DNA of 64,000 nt from Spirochaetales bacterium (GTDB lineage Bacteria > Spirochaetota > Spirochaetia > SZUA-6 > JAFGRV01): assembly GCA_016930085.1 (NCBI GenBank), contig JAFGHO010000034.1, positions 21,477 to 85,476 of the forward strand, written 5' to 3'. Below, in pieces: positions 35,623 through 44,193 of the stretch. Each line of letters begins with the position of its first letter. The first letter of the stretch is position 1. The notes below the pieces were generated by a model, which had not been told where the DNA came from, did not search any database, and was given only the letters and a program-made list of their open reading frames with translations. A program made the position numbers and the translations under genes.

Positions 35623-36609
35623 ATGGATAACGGGTTTATTCTGGAAGTCAGGGGCCTGATCACCTCGTTCAAAACAGAGGCGGGCAAAATCAACGCGGTC
35701 GAGGATGTCGGCTTCAGCCTGCGCAGGGGTAAAACACTCGGGCTTGTCGGCGAATCGGGGTGCGGAAAAAGCGTGACCGCGCTTTCCGTCATGCGCCTGC
35801 TGCCGAAGCCCGCGGGAACTATCGAAGGGGGGAGTGTCGTCTTCGACGGGGAGGACCTCCTCCGGCTGCCACCTGACGCCATGCACCGGATACGGGGCAA
35901 ACGGATATCGATGATATTCCAGGAACCGATGACCGCCCTGAACCCGATTCAGCGTGTGGGAAAACAGCTCGATGAAGTCTATCTCCTGCACAACCCCGGG
36001 GTAAAAAAGGAAACGGCAAAGGAAAGATCCGTCGGTCTGCTCAAAGAGATCGGCCTGCCCGATCCTGAAAAACGGTACACCGAATATCCGCATCAGCTTT
36101 CAGGGGGTATGCGGCAGCGGGTGATGATCGCCATGGCCATCTCGTGCGAACCGGAAATCCTGATCGCGGACGAACCCACGACGGCCCTGGATGTCACGAT
36201 CCAGGCACAGATACTCGATATCATCAGGCGGCTGCAGGAAACGACCGGCATGTCGATCATATTTATCACCCACGACCTCGGCGTCATCGCCGAGGTCTGC
36301 GACGACGTCGTCGTCATGTATGCGGGTAAAATCGCGGAAACCGCGTCCGCCGTCGAATTATTCTCAAACCCGAGACATCCCTACACGATGGGCCTGCTCT
36401 CATCGATTCCGAGACTCGAGAATGAACGAAAGATAACGCTTCCCGTTATCGAGGGAAGGGTTCCGAGTCTGTACGAACTGCCCGAAGGGTGCCGTTTTCA
36501 GAACAGGTGTCCGTATGTCATGGATATATGCAGGAAGGACCCTCCCCCGCTCTTCGAGATGGCGGAAAACCATTATGCAAGCTGTTATTATGCGGAAAAA
36601 CAAAAATGA
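35623..36609 (+). CDS. Peptide ABC transporter ATPase, OppD-like
   Basis: A 328-residue ATPase starting immediately after the stop of the binding-protein gene. Walker A GESGCGKS, signature LSGGMRQR, Walker [13 protein letters not shown], and switch His in ITHDLGV. The C-terminal extension has the Cys-rich oligopeptide-transport pattern ([15 protein letters not shown]). It should work with the following OppF-like ATPase. The YejABEF system of E. coli has one fused ATPase; here the two are separate. Confidence 0.92.
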   Translation: MDNGFILEVRGLITSFKTEAGKINAVEDVGFSLRRGKTLGLVGESGCGKSVTALSVMRLLPKPAGTIEGGSVVFDGEDLLRLPPDAMHRIRGKRISMIFQEPMTALNPIQRVGKQLDEVYLLHNPGVKKETAKERSVGLLKEIGLPDPEKRYTEYPHQLSGGMRQRVMIAMAISCEPEILIADEPTTALDVTIQAQILDIIRRLQETTGMSIIFITHDLGVIAEVCDDVVVMYAGKIAETASAVELFSNPRHPYTMGLLSSIPRLENERKITLPVIEGRVPSLYELPEGCRFQNRCPYVMDICRKDPPPLFEMAENHYASCYYAEKQK

Positions 36610-37616
36610 GTGAATATCTGGTTGAAGTGAAACACCTCAAAACATATTTCCCCATTATGGGCGGCGTGTTCTGGCACGAGGTCGGGAAAATTTATGCGGT
36701 CGACGATGTGTCGTTCACGATCCGGGAAGGAGAAACCCTCGGACTGGTTGGTGAATCGGGATGCGGAAAAACCACGCTGGGAAGAACGATCGACTACCTC
36801 TACAAGGCGACCGGAGGAGACGTTCTTTTTCAGGGAAGAAACATTTTTACCCTGAAGAAAAAGGAACTGTACACCCTGCGGCGAAACATGCAGATGATCT
36901 TTCAGGATCCCTTCGAGTCCCTGAATCCCCGTCATACGATAGGCGCCATACTTGAAGAACCGTTTCTCATCCATTCGATCGGAACAAGACAGGAACGGAA
37001 AAAACAGATCTCGAGTCTTTTGGAACAGGTCGGTCTGCCGCCCGATGTATTGCAGCGGTACCCCCACGAGTTCAGCGGCGGACAAAGGCAGCGGATCGGT
37101 ATCGCGCGGGCTCTGACGTTACAGCCGAAACTGATCATCTGCGACGAACCCGTTTCCGCCCTGGATGTCTCCATCCAGTCGCAGATACTCAACCTGCTTG
37201 TCAGGCTGCAGGAAACGTTCAAACTGACGTATCTGTTTATCGCCCACGATCTCGCGGTGGTCAAATATATTTCGGACAGAATCGCGGTTATGTACCTGGG
37301 TAAAATCGTCGAATTGACGGGTGCGGACGAAATATACCGGCACCCCGTTCATCCATATACACAGGCGCTTATATCGGCGATTCCCGTTCCGGACCCCGTT
37401 ATCTCAAAAGCCAAACAAAGACGGATATTGAAAGGCGATGTGCCTTCTTCCAGCAACCCGCCGCCCGGCTGCCGTTTTCATACGAGATGTCCCATGGTCA
37501 TCGATGTATGCCGGGAGAAAGAACCGCCGCTTCTTCCCGTCGATTCCGAAAAAAGCCACAAGCACCTGGTTGCCTGCCACAGGGCGGAAGAGATCGTCAA
37601 GGCGGCTTCAACCTGA
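36606..37616 (+). CDS. Peptide ABC transporter ATPase, OppF-like
   Basis: A 336-residue ATPase partner of the OppD-like protein, overlapping it by four bases (ATGA). Walker A GESGCGKTT, signature FSGGQRQR, Walker B IICDEPVSALD, switch His IAHDLAV, and the C-terminal GCRFHTRCPM motif. It closes the operon; speE converges from the other strand 23 bases later. Confidence 0.92.
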   Translation: MSEYLVEVKHLKTYFPIMGGVFWHEVGKIYAVDDVSFTIREGETLGLVGESGCGKTTLGRTIDYLYKATGGDVLFQGRNIFTLKKKELYTLRRNMQMIFQDPFESLNPRHTIGAILEEPFLIHSIGTRQERKKQISSLLEQVGLPPDVLQRYPHEFSGGQRQRIGIARALTLQPKLIICDEPVSALDVSIQSQILNLLVRLQETFKLTYLFIAHDLAVVKYISDRIAVMYLGKIVELTGADEIYRHPVHPYTQALISAIPVPDPVISKAKQRRILKGDVPSSSNPPPGCRFHTRCPMVIDVCREKEPPLLPVDSEKSHKHLVACHRAEEIVKAAST

Positions 37617-37639
37617 GAGTACCGGGAAGCCGCTGTCCC

Positions 37640-38464
37640 TCATCCCCCGACATCCTCTTTCATGAATTCGGGAAGAGTGAATGACGCCCTGTGAATCTCC
37701 GTGGAATAATAACGGAGGCCGGAAATCGAACACGGATGTATATTCTCGAGGGGATGATATTTCCTGGAACAGAGGGAAAATCCTATTGTCCCCGAAGGGT
37801 AGGTCGGCACCAGGGCGTAATAATAACAGGCGACCGGAAACAGGGTTTTGTTAAAGGAAAAAAGGTTCCTGATTGTCTTCCTGTCGTAATACATGCTTTC
37901 CGATTGCGTCACCGCGATCCCTTCAGGCGCCAGGGCTTCCTTCATGTTTTCATAAAAACGTCTGGTAAAGAGCTGTTCGCCCGGCCCTTCGGGATCCGTT
38001 GAATCAACGATGATCACGTCATAATACCCCGGTTTCTCCCTGATGTACTCCGTCCCGTCCCTGCATACAATGCTGACGCGCGGGTCGGCAAGGGATGAGG
38101 AAATTGCCGGGAGGTGCCTTTGTGACAATTTGATGACTTCTTCATCAATGTCGCAGAGAACGACCTCCCTCACCCCATGCTTGAGTACTTCGCGAACCGT
38201 TCCGCCGTCCCCGCCCCCGATCACCAGAACCTTCCCGGGAGCGGGGTGCGTGTGAAGCGGCACATGGGCGATCATTTCATGATAGGCGAACTCATCAAAT
38301 TCGGTGAGCATGATTACGCCGTCGATAAGCATCAATTTCCCGAAGCACTCCGTTTCATATATTACTATTTCCTGAAACTGCGATTTTACGCGTTCGATTT
38401 CTTTCCTGACCTGAATCGAGATCGTCCGGCCTTTCCGTACGTCCCAGGCATCCTGAATCCACAT
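37640..38464 (-). CDS. speE: Spermidine synthase
   Basis: A 274-residue aminopropyltransferase that moves the aminopropyl group of decarboxylated AdoMet to putrescine. Family motifs are LIDGVIMLTEFDEFAYHEM, the nucleotide loop VIGGGDGGTVREV, CDIDEEV, and the catalytic VDSTDPEGPG. It is the last gene of the operon speD, speD-like, speE, starting 15 bases after the speD-like stop. Confidence 0.93.
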   Translation of the reverse strand: MWIQDAWDVRKGRTISIQVRKEIERVKSQFQEIVIYETECFGKLMLIDGVIMLTEFDEFAYHEMIAHVPLHTHPAPGKVLVIGGGDGGTVREVLKHGVREVVLCDIDEEVIKLSQRHLPAISSSLADPRVSIVCRDGTEYIREKPGYYDVIIVDSTDPEGPGEQLFTRRFYENMKEALAPEGIAVTQSESMYYDRKTIRNLFSFNKTLFPVACYYYALVPTYPSGTIGFSLCSRKYHPLENIHPCSISGLRYYSTEIHRASFTLPEFMKEDVGG

Positions 38465-38479
38465 TACCGCTATTATCCC

Positions 38480-38917
38480 CTAACGTCTCAGATTCAACTG
38501 CATCGTGTAGTCGCCCGCGGAGAAATAACTCCTTGTAAACTCGGCGGCGGCGTACGGATTGTAAAATTTACACGAAAATATATCGATATACGCGCTGTTG
38601 GTCAGATTGGCGAAGTGCCCCGATATCAATGACGTCTCGATAAGCTGCGTCATGGAAAGACCGGCCACCCGCTCGTCCTCTCCAAAATTGACGACCACAC
38701 ATTCTCCGAACCTTCTCATCTCGATCAGCGAACAGAGCTGCACGACATACTCTTTTACCGCTTCAGGATCCCTTATCGTTTTGGAATCGCACTCGTGTAA
38801 ATCAATACACGATAAAAGGCCCCACGCACCGGTTTCGACAAACCGGGCTTTGAGTTCCTCGTAACCGAGGAGCTTTTCGTTCGGGATAGATTGATTAAAT
38901 CGTATCATCGTTTCCAT
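38480..38917 (-). CDS. SpeD-like pyruvoyl enzyme, possibly ornithine or arginine decarboxylase
   Basis: A 145-residue homologue of AdoMet decarboxylase. It aligns with the SpeD next door so that Ser 96, His 101 and Cys 116 match the cleaved Ser 63, His 68 and Cys 83 at identical spacing. The surrounding signature is changed: ESHFSIHTWPE of SpeD is here TSLISGHFANL. Self-processing to a pyruvoyl enzyme is therefore plausible, but a different substrate is expected. SpeD relatives that became ornithine or arginine decarboxylases are known, and that would supply putrescine for SpeE. The ATG at 38917, eight bases after GTGGAG, is preferred to the one at 38923. It overlaps the speD stop by one base. 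Confidence 0.75.
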   Translation of the reverse strand: METMIRFNQSIPNEKLLGYEELKARFVETGAWGLLSCIDLHECDSKTIRDPEAVKEYVVQLCSLIEMRRFGECVVVNFGEDERVAGLSMTQLIETSLISGHFANLTNSAYIDIFSCKFYNPYAAAEFTRSYFSAGDYTMQLNLRR

Positions 38918-39309
38918 CAGCATAACTCCACAGGCTTGTGTAAAAGCTTCTCTTTTGGAATATCCAGAGTTCCCCGTTTAACCTCCATGATAGAGAGAGA
39001 ACCTGCGCAAAACTCTTCTTTTAAATACTCGACCGCCCGAGCGCTATCCATCTCATCGCCACAAGTGAATATGTCCAGCGCACAATATCCATATTCTGGC
39101 CATGTATGAATAGAGAAATGGGATTCGGCAATAACCACGACGCCGCTTATCCCGTGCGGATTGAACTGGTGAAATACCGGCTGTATTACCGTCGCCCCGG
39201 CTACTCTCACCGCCTCAAGCATAACACTCTGGATTCTCCTTAAATCATTAATGATTCCAGAATCACAATTGTACAATTCAATTAACAAGTGATTCCCTAA
39301 TGCCTTCAT
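38917..39309 (-). CDS. speD: S-adenosylmethionine decarboxylase proenzyme
   Basis: A 130-residue class 1b AdoMet decarboxylase. The cleavage and pyruvoyl site is ESH at residues 62-64, with His 68 and Cys 83 at the numbering known from the Thermotoga enzyme. It produces decarboxylated AdoMet for SpeE. Shine-Dalgarno AGGAGG precedes the start, with a three-codon upstream frame (ATGGAATGA) overlapping the ATG. It is the first gene of the polyamine operon. The 155 bases upstream, to the permease gene, are very AT-rich and should hold the promoter. Confidence 0.93.
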   Translation of the reverse strand: MKALGNHLLIELYNCDSGIINDLRRIQSVMLEAVRVAGATVIQPVFHQFNPHGISGVVVIAESHFSIHTWPEYGYCALDIFTCGDEMDSARAVEYLKEEFCAGSLSIMEVKRGTLDIPKEKLLHKPVELC

Positions 39310-39464
39310 TCCATTCGAGCCTCCTTAAAATGAAAATAGATTAAAATTAAAAAAGGAAATAAGGTTATACCATAAATAAAAAAATTAATAAAGATATATT
39401 GCATTTATTTTTAATATTTATTCTACATCGCTTTTGGAGGGAATTTTAAAAAAAAAGCACTCCA

Positions 39465-41726
39465 TTAAAACCATCGCTTTGTAATGGAAGCGATGCCCTT
39501 TGCCTCATTGACGATCACGAGCGATTGATTGTAACGATGCGCGATCTTTTCCTGGAAAGAGAGTTTTTTCACGTTATAGCTATGTTTACGGGCAATAATC
39601 CCGAGAACGAGCAAATCATGCCCTTCAGCCTCTTCCAGAACCGCCTTGGTATTGTCCTGTATCGTCGTCATTTTTGCTTTGATGCCGGATCTCTCCGTTT
39701 TTCTGATAAGTTCTTTAACGTACCGCTCGGACGGCATGTCCTTATTGCTTCCCCGCAAAAGGAGAAGGGTGATTTCCCCTTCAGATTCAGTGAGGCTGTC
39801 GGCGATTCGCAGGGCATAACCGTCATTCGAAGATCCGAAAATCGGGACGAGAACTCTATAGAATTTCCTGTTGCCGCAATCCTTCAGAATGACAATATCA
39901 CAGGGACTGCGGGATATCACTTTGTCGAGGGTGCTTCCCATGACAAACCGCTTGTCCACCCTGCTGCCGTGCCATCCCATAATGAGAAGATCGACCCTTT
40001 TCTCCCTCACAGCGCTCACGATACCGCGGGCTATGTTTCTGCAATGCCTGACCGCCGTGGTGACGGGAAAACGGGGCATAAGATAAAGCATTGCCTCGAC
40101 AATCCCCTCTTTCCCCTCGAGTACGTACTTTTCAGCATCACTCAGGGCAATCTGATCCGGTACCGCGACCATATGAAGGAGATCGATCCGGGCGTCCCGG
40201 TTTCTGCTGAGTTTTATCGTCGTGCCGACGAGAGAAAGGGCGTTATTCGGATTCGCGATGGGCACCATCACACGGTATTTGTCTCCCGCCGGTTCCTCGA
40301 TTTCCTCTTCTATGACGACGATCTCACTCTCCGAAGGGACGACCCGCGATTTCGAATAAAAATGGTAGATAACGATTCCCGCAGCAATCCAGCACGGGGC
40401 GATAATCCATGCGAGCCAACTCATGTGAATGAGAAAAACGGCAAGCAACGCCTGTGCGCCTATCGCCAGGAGGGGAAACAAAGGGAAAAAAGGCATGACA
40501 AAGCCGTAGGTGAGTTCATCGCCCATGTTGAGTCTGATCCGTATCACGCAAATATTGACGAGGAAAAAAAGAAAGAGAAACATGATACTCGCACTCGAGG
40601 CGACATCCTTGGTAGGAAGCAGCACCGCATTACAAAGAATGATGACCCCTGAAAAAACAAGCGCATACGAGGGTGTTTTTCTCTTTTTGGAAATCTTCGC
40701 AAAAACGGCGGGAAGCATTCTGTCCCGGCCCAAAGCGTATGAAGCGCGGGCGGCGGAAAATATCGTCGCGTTCAGTGCCGATGTCGAGGCAAAAATAACG
40801 GCAAGGGTAAGGAAGAAATTACCGAACGGGAAAAGCCTTTCAATCGCCTTTTTGAATCCCATCTCGCCGAACTGCCCTATCCATTCCCATACGGGAAAGG
40901 TTATATCCGGATGGTTCGCGTTCACCGCAACGACCGAAGCGAAACTTACCAGAATATAGGTAATCCCGACAATAAAAACCGAATAGATCATCGCTTTCGG
41001 CAGGTTTTTCCGCGGGGCGATCGCTTCATCGCCGGCCTGGGAAATCACCTCGAATCCCTCGAAAGCGACATAGGTAAATCCCATCGCGATAAATAAATTA
41101 AGCCAGCCTTTCGGCATGAAGGGTTTGAAGTTGAGAAGCCGCTCGGGATTGGTCGCGGCAATATAAAGACCGACACCTCCGATAAACAGAAGAAAAATGG
41201 TTTGACCGAGGGTCATAACGGCACCGATAAACCCGGTTTCCGAGGCGCCGCGGTAATTGATATAAATAAAAAAAAGCGCGATCAGAATCGTCACACCCTT
41301 TTCAAGACAGGGACCCAAGGAAAGGGGCAGCCAGAAAAGGAGACCGAGGTCTTTCAGGTATTCCAGCGTATATTTTGAAAAGGTGATCGCGTAGATGCTT
41401 CCCGCGACACTCGATGCAAACCATTCGATCCAGCCGGCGCTAAAGCTTATTCCCCTTCCGAACCCGATGCGAGCAAAATTATACGCGCCGCCCGCCCGGG
41501 GGACGGCGGAGCTGAGTTCGGCGTATGAAAAAGCCGTTCCCGTTGCCAGTATCGTATTGAGGGCGAACGTGAGAACGATCCCGCCGGGTCCGACAAAGGG
41601 TATCGCCTTACCGATTCCCAGAAACACTCCGGCGCCGATCATCATACCGATGCCCATCATGGTCAGCTGGAAAAGGGTGAGTTCCCTCGAAAGCTCGTAC
41701 GTTACCTTATGAGGATTTTCCGCCAT
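39465..41726 (-). CDS. APC-family amino acid permease with C-terminal universal stress domains
   Basis: A 753-residue protein. Residues 1-465 are an APC permease with about 12 membrane segments and the signature GIGMMIGAGVFLGIG near 25-40. Residues about 485-615 form one UspA-like domain (VMVPIANPNN, and GSTLDKVISRSPCDIVILK, the G-x-x-x-x-V-x-x-x-S type ATP motif). Residues about 620-745 form a second, more divergent Usp domain. The architecture suggests a transporter gated by a nucleotide or stress signal. The start overlaps a small membrane-protein gene by 20 bases. Confidence 0.88.
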   Translation of the reverse strand: MAENPHKVTYELSRELTLFQLTMMGIGMMIGAGVFLGIGKAIPFVGPGGIVLTFALNTILATGTAFSYAELSSAVPRAGGAYNFARIGFGRGISFSAGWIEWFASSVAGSIYAITFSKYTLEYLKDLGLLFWLPLSLGPCLEKGVTILIALFFIYINYRGASETGFIGAVMTLGQTIFLLFIGGVGLYIAATNPERLLNFKPFMPKGWLNLFIAMGFTYVAFEGFEVISQAGDEAIAPRKNLPKAMIYSVFIVGITYILVSFASVVAVNANHPDITFPVWEWIGQFGEMGFKKAIERLFPFGNFFLTLAVIFASTSALNATIFSAARASYALGRDRMLPAVFAKISKKRKTPSYALVFSGVIILCNAVLLPTKDVASSASIMFLFLFFLVNICVIRIRLNMGDELTYGFVMPFFPLFPLLAIGAQALLAVFLIHMSWLAWIIAPCWIAAGIVIYHFYSKSRVVPSESEIVVIEEEIEEPAGDKYRVMVPIANPNNALSLVGTTIKLSRNRDARIDLLHMVAVPDQIALSDAEKYVLEGKEGIVEAMLYLMPRFPVTTAVRHCRNIARGIVSAVREKRVDLLIMGWHGSRVDKRFVMGSTLDKVISRSPCDIVILKDCGNRKFYRVLVPIFGSSNDGYALRIADSLTESEGEITLLLLRGSNKDMPSERYVKELIRKTERSGIKAKMTTIQDNTKAVLEEAEGHDLLVLGIIARKHSYNVKKLSFQEKIAHRYNQSLVIVNEAKGIASITKRWF

Positions 41727-41871
41727 AGATTTCCTTCATGATTTCCCGTAACGAGGTTATTTTTTTTCCCGCGATGGTATTAATAATGAAACGGCTGTAC
41801 AGGAGTAGAAACACCAATAATCCGAGTGCCAGAGACAATATGATAATACCGGCGACAATGTCTACATTCAT
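41707..41871 (-). CDS. Small single-pass membrane protein overlapping the permease gene
   Basis: A 54-residue frame starting MNVDIVAGIIILSLALGL. One membrane segment (about 5-27) is followed by a basic cytoplasmic tail (AGKKITSLREIMKEIYGG). A Shine-Dalgarno GGGGGA precedes the ATG. It overlaps the permease gene by 20 bases in another frame, which suggests translational coupling. It could be a small accessory subunit of the transporter, as KdpF or similar peptides are for others. No homologue is recognised. Confidence 0.6.
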   Translation of the reverse strand: MNVDIVAGIIILSLALGLLVFLLLYSRFIINTIAGKKITSLREIMKEIYGGKSS

Positions 41872-41921
41872 GTATTCCCCCGCCCATCATAGCGTACAAT
41901 CGAATTTCATTTCAAGTATAT

Positions 41922-42050
41922 AAGGGCACCTTTAAAAACTATTTTTATGACTTATATATTTCATGTCACCTATAGAAAACAGAATAGAAACACAACGGTT
42001 ATTATAATTCTTTATAAAAGAAAAAAATAGTTTTTGCTTTAGGTGCCCTT
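41922..42050. repeat. 129-bp element with long inverted repeats (MITE/REP-like)
   Basis: The left arm (41922-41946) AAGGGCACCT then TTAAAAACTATTTTT is repeated inverted at 42023-42050, with three extra bases in the right arm. The interior of about 75 bases is AT-rich and non-coding. It could fold into one long hairpin or be a miniature inverted-repeat element. No target-site duplication is obvious. Confidence 0.55.
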
Positions 42051-42075
42051 GCGTGTATAAGGAAATATTTTGTGG

Positions 42076-42106
42076 TTCTAAAAACCTGTCAAGCAGGTTT
42101 TTAGAA
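42076..42106. repeat. Perfect 13-bp hairpin beside the inverted-repeat element
   Basis: TTCTAAAAACCTG and CAGGTTTTTAGAA flank a five-base loop (TCAAG). The 3' side continues into GTGCCC, which also ends the neighbouring element's arm (TTTAGGTGCCC), so the two may belong to one repeat family. It lies just beyond the 3' end of the winged-helix gene at 42136 and could act as its terminator. Confidence 0.6.
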
Positions 42107-42135
42107 GTGCCCATAAATGCATCAAAAAAAGACGG

Positions 42136-42681
42136 TTATGTATCCCGCTTAAGTTTGTCAATCTGTTCGGTTATTTCGTCCTTTTTTTTCGAATTCAAGA
42201 AATCAGGAAATTCGTACCGCAATAATCCGTTATCGTCAACAAGAAGCTGAACATAACCCTTGTTCACCATACCGTCCAGGACGGCCCTTGCGTCTTCAAT
42301 CGAAAGAGTGGTTTCATGGGCGATCTGAAGAACGGTTACCTGTCCGCCGTGCCCGGAGGCGACCCTCAATACTTCTTTTTCTCTGTCCGCAAGACGCGTC
42401 TTGTTATCCGTGCCGACGGACAGCTTCTTTGCGGTCATGAGTTTTCTCAATCCCGTCATCAGGGGGATAAGACCGACAAAAACCAGCGGGAATATAAGCC
42501 ACCATATTTTTGTAAAAAAAAGGGCAATGCCGAATCCCAACGTGGCGGCGATCCCGACCGCGACTTCATCATTCTTGCCGCCGCCTTTATGAGGTCCCCT
42601 CTTATGGTTCCATTCCCTGTGCCATTGGTTTTCTTTCCGTGATGTGCCGTCTGATAGGTCTCTTTCCCTGTTATTTTCCAT
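42136..42681 (-). CDS. Membrane protein with C-terminal winged-helix domain
   Basis: A 181-residue protein of unknown function. Residues 1-40 are hydrophilic and His/Gly/Lys-rich, 42-82 contain two adjacent membrane segments, and about 95-165 resemble a winged helix (LADREKEVLRVASGHGGQVTVLQIAHETTLS then DARAVLDGMVNKGYV). It may be a membrane-anchored sensor or DNA-binding protein. It lies 72 bases downstream of dapL on the same strand only by orientation order: dapL is transcribed toward it but has a small hairpin at its end. Confidence 0.6.
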   Translation of the reverse strand: MENNRERDLSDGTSRKENQWHREWNHKRGPHKGGGKNDEVAVGIAATLGFGIALFFTKIWWLIFPLVFVGLIPLMTGLRKLMTAKKLSVGTDNKTRLADREKEVLRVASGHGGQVTVLQIAHETTLSIEDARAVLDGMVNKGYVQLLVDDNGLLRYEFPDFLNSKKKDEITEQIDKLKRDT

Positions 42682-42736
42682 CGTTGTCTCACCATATCAA
42701 ATTTTCAGAATAAAGTGAAGCTCTATTTTTAACGAA

Positions 42737-42755
42737 GAACGGAAGTACGCCGTTC
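42737..42755 (-). terminator. Hairpin overlapping the dapL stop codon
   Basis: On the minus strand GAACGG and CCGTTC pair across a seven-base loop, followed by TTCGTT rather than a clean T-run. It overlaps the dapL stop at 42754-42756. A weak terminator at best. Confidence 0.3.
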
Positions 42756-43998
42756 AATACCGGTCGTCAAAAACCAGATTGAGTCCCGAAAGCCTTTTGC
42801 CCAGTGATTCCATTACCCGTTTTTCCTCTTCATGCCCCTCGGCTTCAAAGGTGACGGACATCCTGAGGTATGCCCCCGCATCGTCCCACGGCACACAGGA
42901 GACAAGGGCGTTGCGAAGCATGAATGCGGAGGCTTCCTCCGCATTCGAAAAACGTTTCCCGGAAGCGGTTCCGGCCGGAGCCTTTACATAACAGTAAAAG
43001 GATGCCTTTGGCTTCCGTGCGGTGAATCCGGCCTCGTTAAGCACACGTACCAGGAGGTCGAACCGCCTCGAATATCGTTCGCGGTTTTCCGCGATCAACT
43101 CCGGATGACCCAACGCATAGATTCCCGCTTTCTGAATCGCCCTGAATTGTCCGGAATCGGTATTGTCTTTGACGGTCCCGTAGGCGCTTACGAGCCGGGG
43201 ATTCCCCGCGACAAAGGCAAGACGCCACCCCGTCATGTTAAAGGCCTTTGAAAGCGAATGTATTTCGAGGCCCACTTCCATTGCCCCCTCGACGGACAGA
43301 AAACTCAACGGCTCGGTGTCCCCGAATGTGAGGGCGGCATAGGCCGCATCGGCAACGACAACGATCCCGTACCGCCGGGCAAACGCCACCACGCGTCGAT
43401 AAAAATCTGTCGTCGCGACCTGTCCCGTCGGATTGTTCGGGTAATTGATGACAAGTACTTTTGCCCGCCTGCATATATGGTGGGGAATAGAATCGAGATC
43501 GGGATACCAGTCGTTCTTTTCCAGAAGCGGCAGCGTATACACCTCGCCGCCAAGGTACCGTGTATAGGTGGCAAGCACCGGATAACCGGGCACCGTCGTT
43601 ATCGTCACGTCTCCCGGATCGACAATGCAAAGCGGAAGCATGGCGAGTATCGGTTTCGAACCGATTCCATGAATACAATGTATTCCGGGCACAAGACCGG
43701 TCACCCCGAAAACCCGTTCGAGATAGCCGCACGCGGCTTCCTTGAACTCATCGATACCATTGTCGGAGTAAAACCTGTTTTCGGGTTTTCCCGCTTCTTC
43801 CGAAAGAACATCGACAATCCGCCGGTCCGCCGGCCTGTCCGGTTCGCCGACACCCAGATCGATCAGCGGCAAGCCGGGATGAGATGCGCGCGCGGCCGTC
43901 TTAAGCCGCTTGATCTTCTCAAACTTGTAGATTTCGGTTTTTTCACCGAACTCAAGTCCGCCAAGCCTTGAGGCTATTTTATCATGCATAAATTCCAT
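42754..43998 (-). CDS. dapL: LL-diaminopimelate aminotransferase
   Basis: A 414-residue PLP enzyme converting tetrahydrodipicolinate directly to LL-diaminopimelate in lysine and peptidoglycan synthesis, as known in plants, Chlamydia and spirochaetes. I recognise it by RFYSDNGIDEFKEAA, HGIGSKPILAMLP, GDVTITTVPGYPVLATYTRY and the PLP lysine 251 in SLSKAFNMTGWR; NYPNNPTGQ is near 184-193. The frame is open 35 codons upstream, but the ATG at 43998 has Shine-Dalgarno GGAGGG six bases before it. Its leader contains a crossing inverted-repeat structure (44101-44180). Confidence 0.88.
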   Translation of the reverse strand: MEFMHDKIASRLGGLEFGEKTEIYKFEKIKRLKTAARASHPGLPLIDLGVGEPDRPADRRIVDVLSEEAGKPENRFYSDNGIDEFKEAACGYLERVFGVTGLVPGIHCIHGIGSKPILAMLPLCIVDPGDVTITTVPGYPVLATYTRYLGGEVYTLPLLEKNDWYPDLDSIPHHICRRAKVLVINYPNNPTGQVATTDFYRRVVAFARRYGIVVVADAAYAALTFGDTEPLSFLSVEGAMEVGLEIHSLSKAFNMTGWRLAFVAGNPRLVSAYGTVKDNTDSGQFRAIQKAGIYALGHPELIAENRERYSRRFDLLVRVLNEAGFTARKPKASFYCYVKAPAGTASGKRFSNAEEASAFMLRNALVSCVPWDDAGAYLRMSVTFEAEGHEEEKRVMESLGKRLSGLNLVFDDRY

Positions 43999-44100
43999 AA
44001 AGGTCCCTCCCGATCGACAGAAGCCTCCTTCATAATCGGGACCGCGGATACTGCCGCCACAGAAAGACATTACCGGGGCGGTTTCAGAGATTACTCCGAT

Positions 44101-44180
44101 CATGCGTTGGGCTTCTCTGCAAAAAAAAGTCCGGCAGCCACATCGACATCGCTACAACGCATGCAGAGAAGATACCGGAC
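44101..44180 (-). promoter_or_regulatory. Possible terminator/attenuator between the efflux operon and dapL
   Basis: On the minus strand GTCCGG (44180-44175) can pair with CCGGAC (44134-44129), which is followed by eight T (44128-44121): a terminator with a large loop. Inside the loop lie CTTCTCTGC (44171-44163) and CATGCGTTG (44163-44155). Each is perfectly complementary to segments after the T-run: GCAGAGAAG (44120-44112) and CAACGCATG (44109-44101). The pairs cross, as in a pseudoknot, and would compete with the terminator. Confidence 0.4.
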
Positions 44181-44193
44181 CGGAATGACGGTA

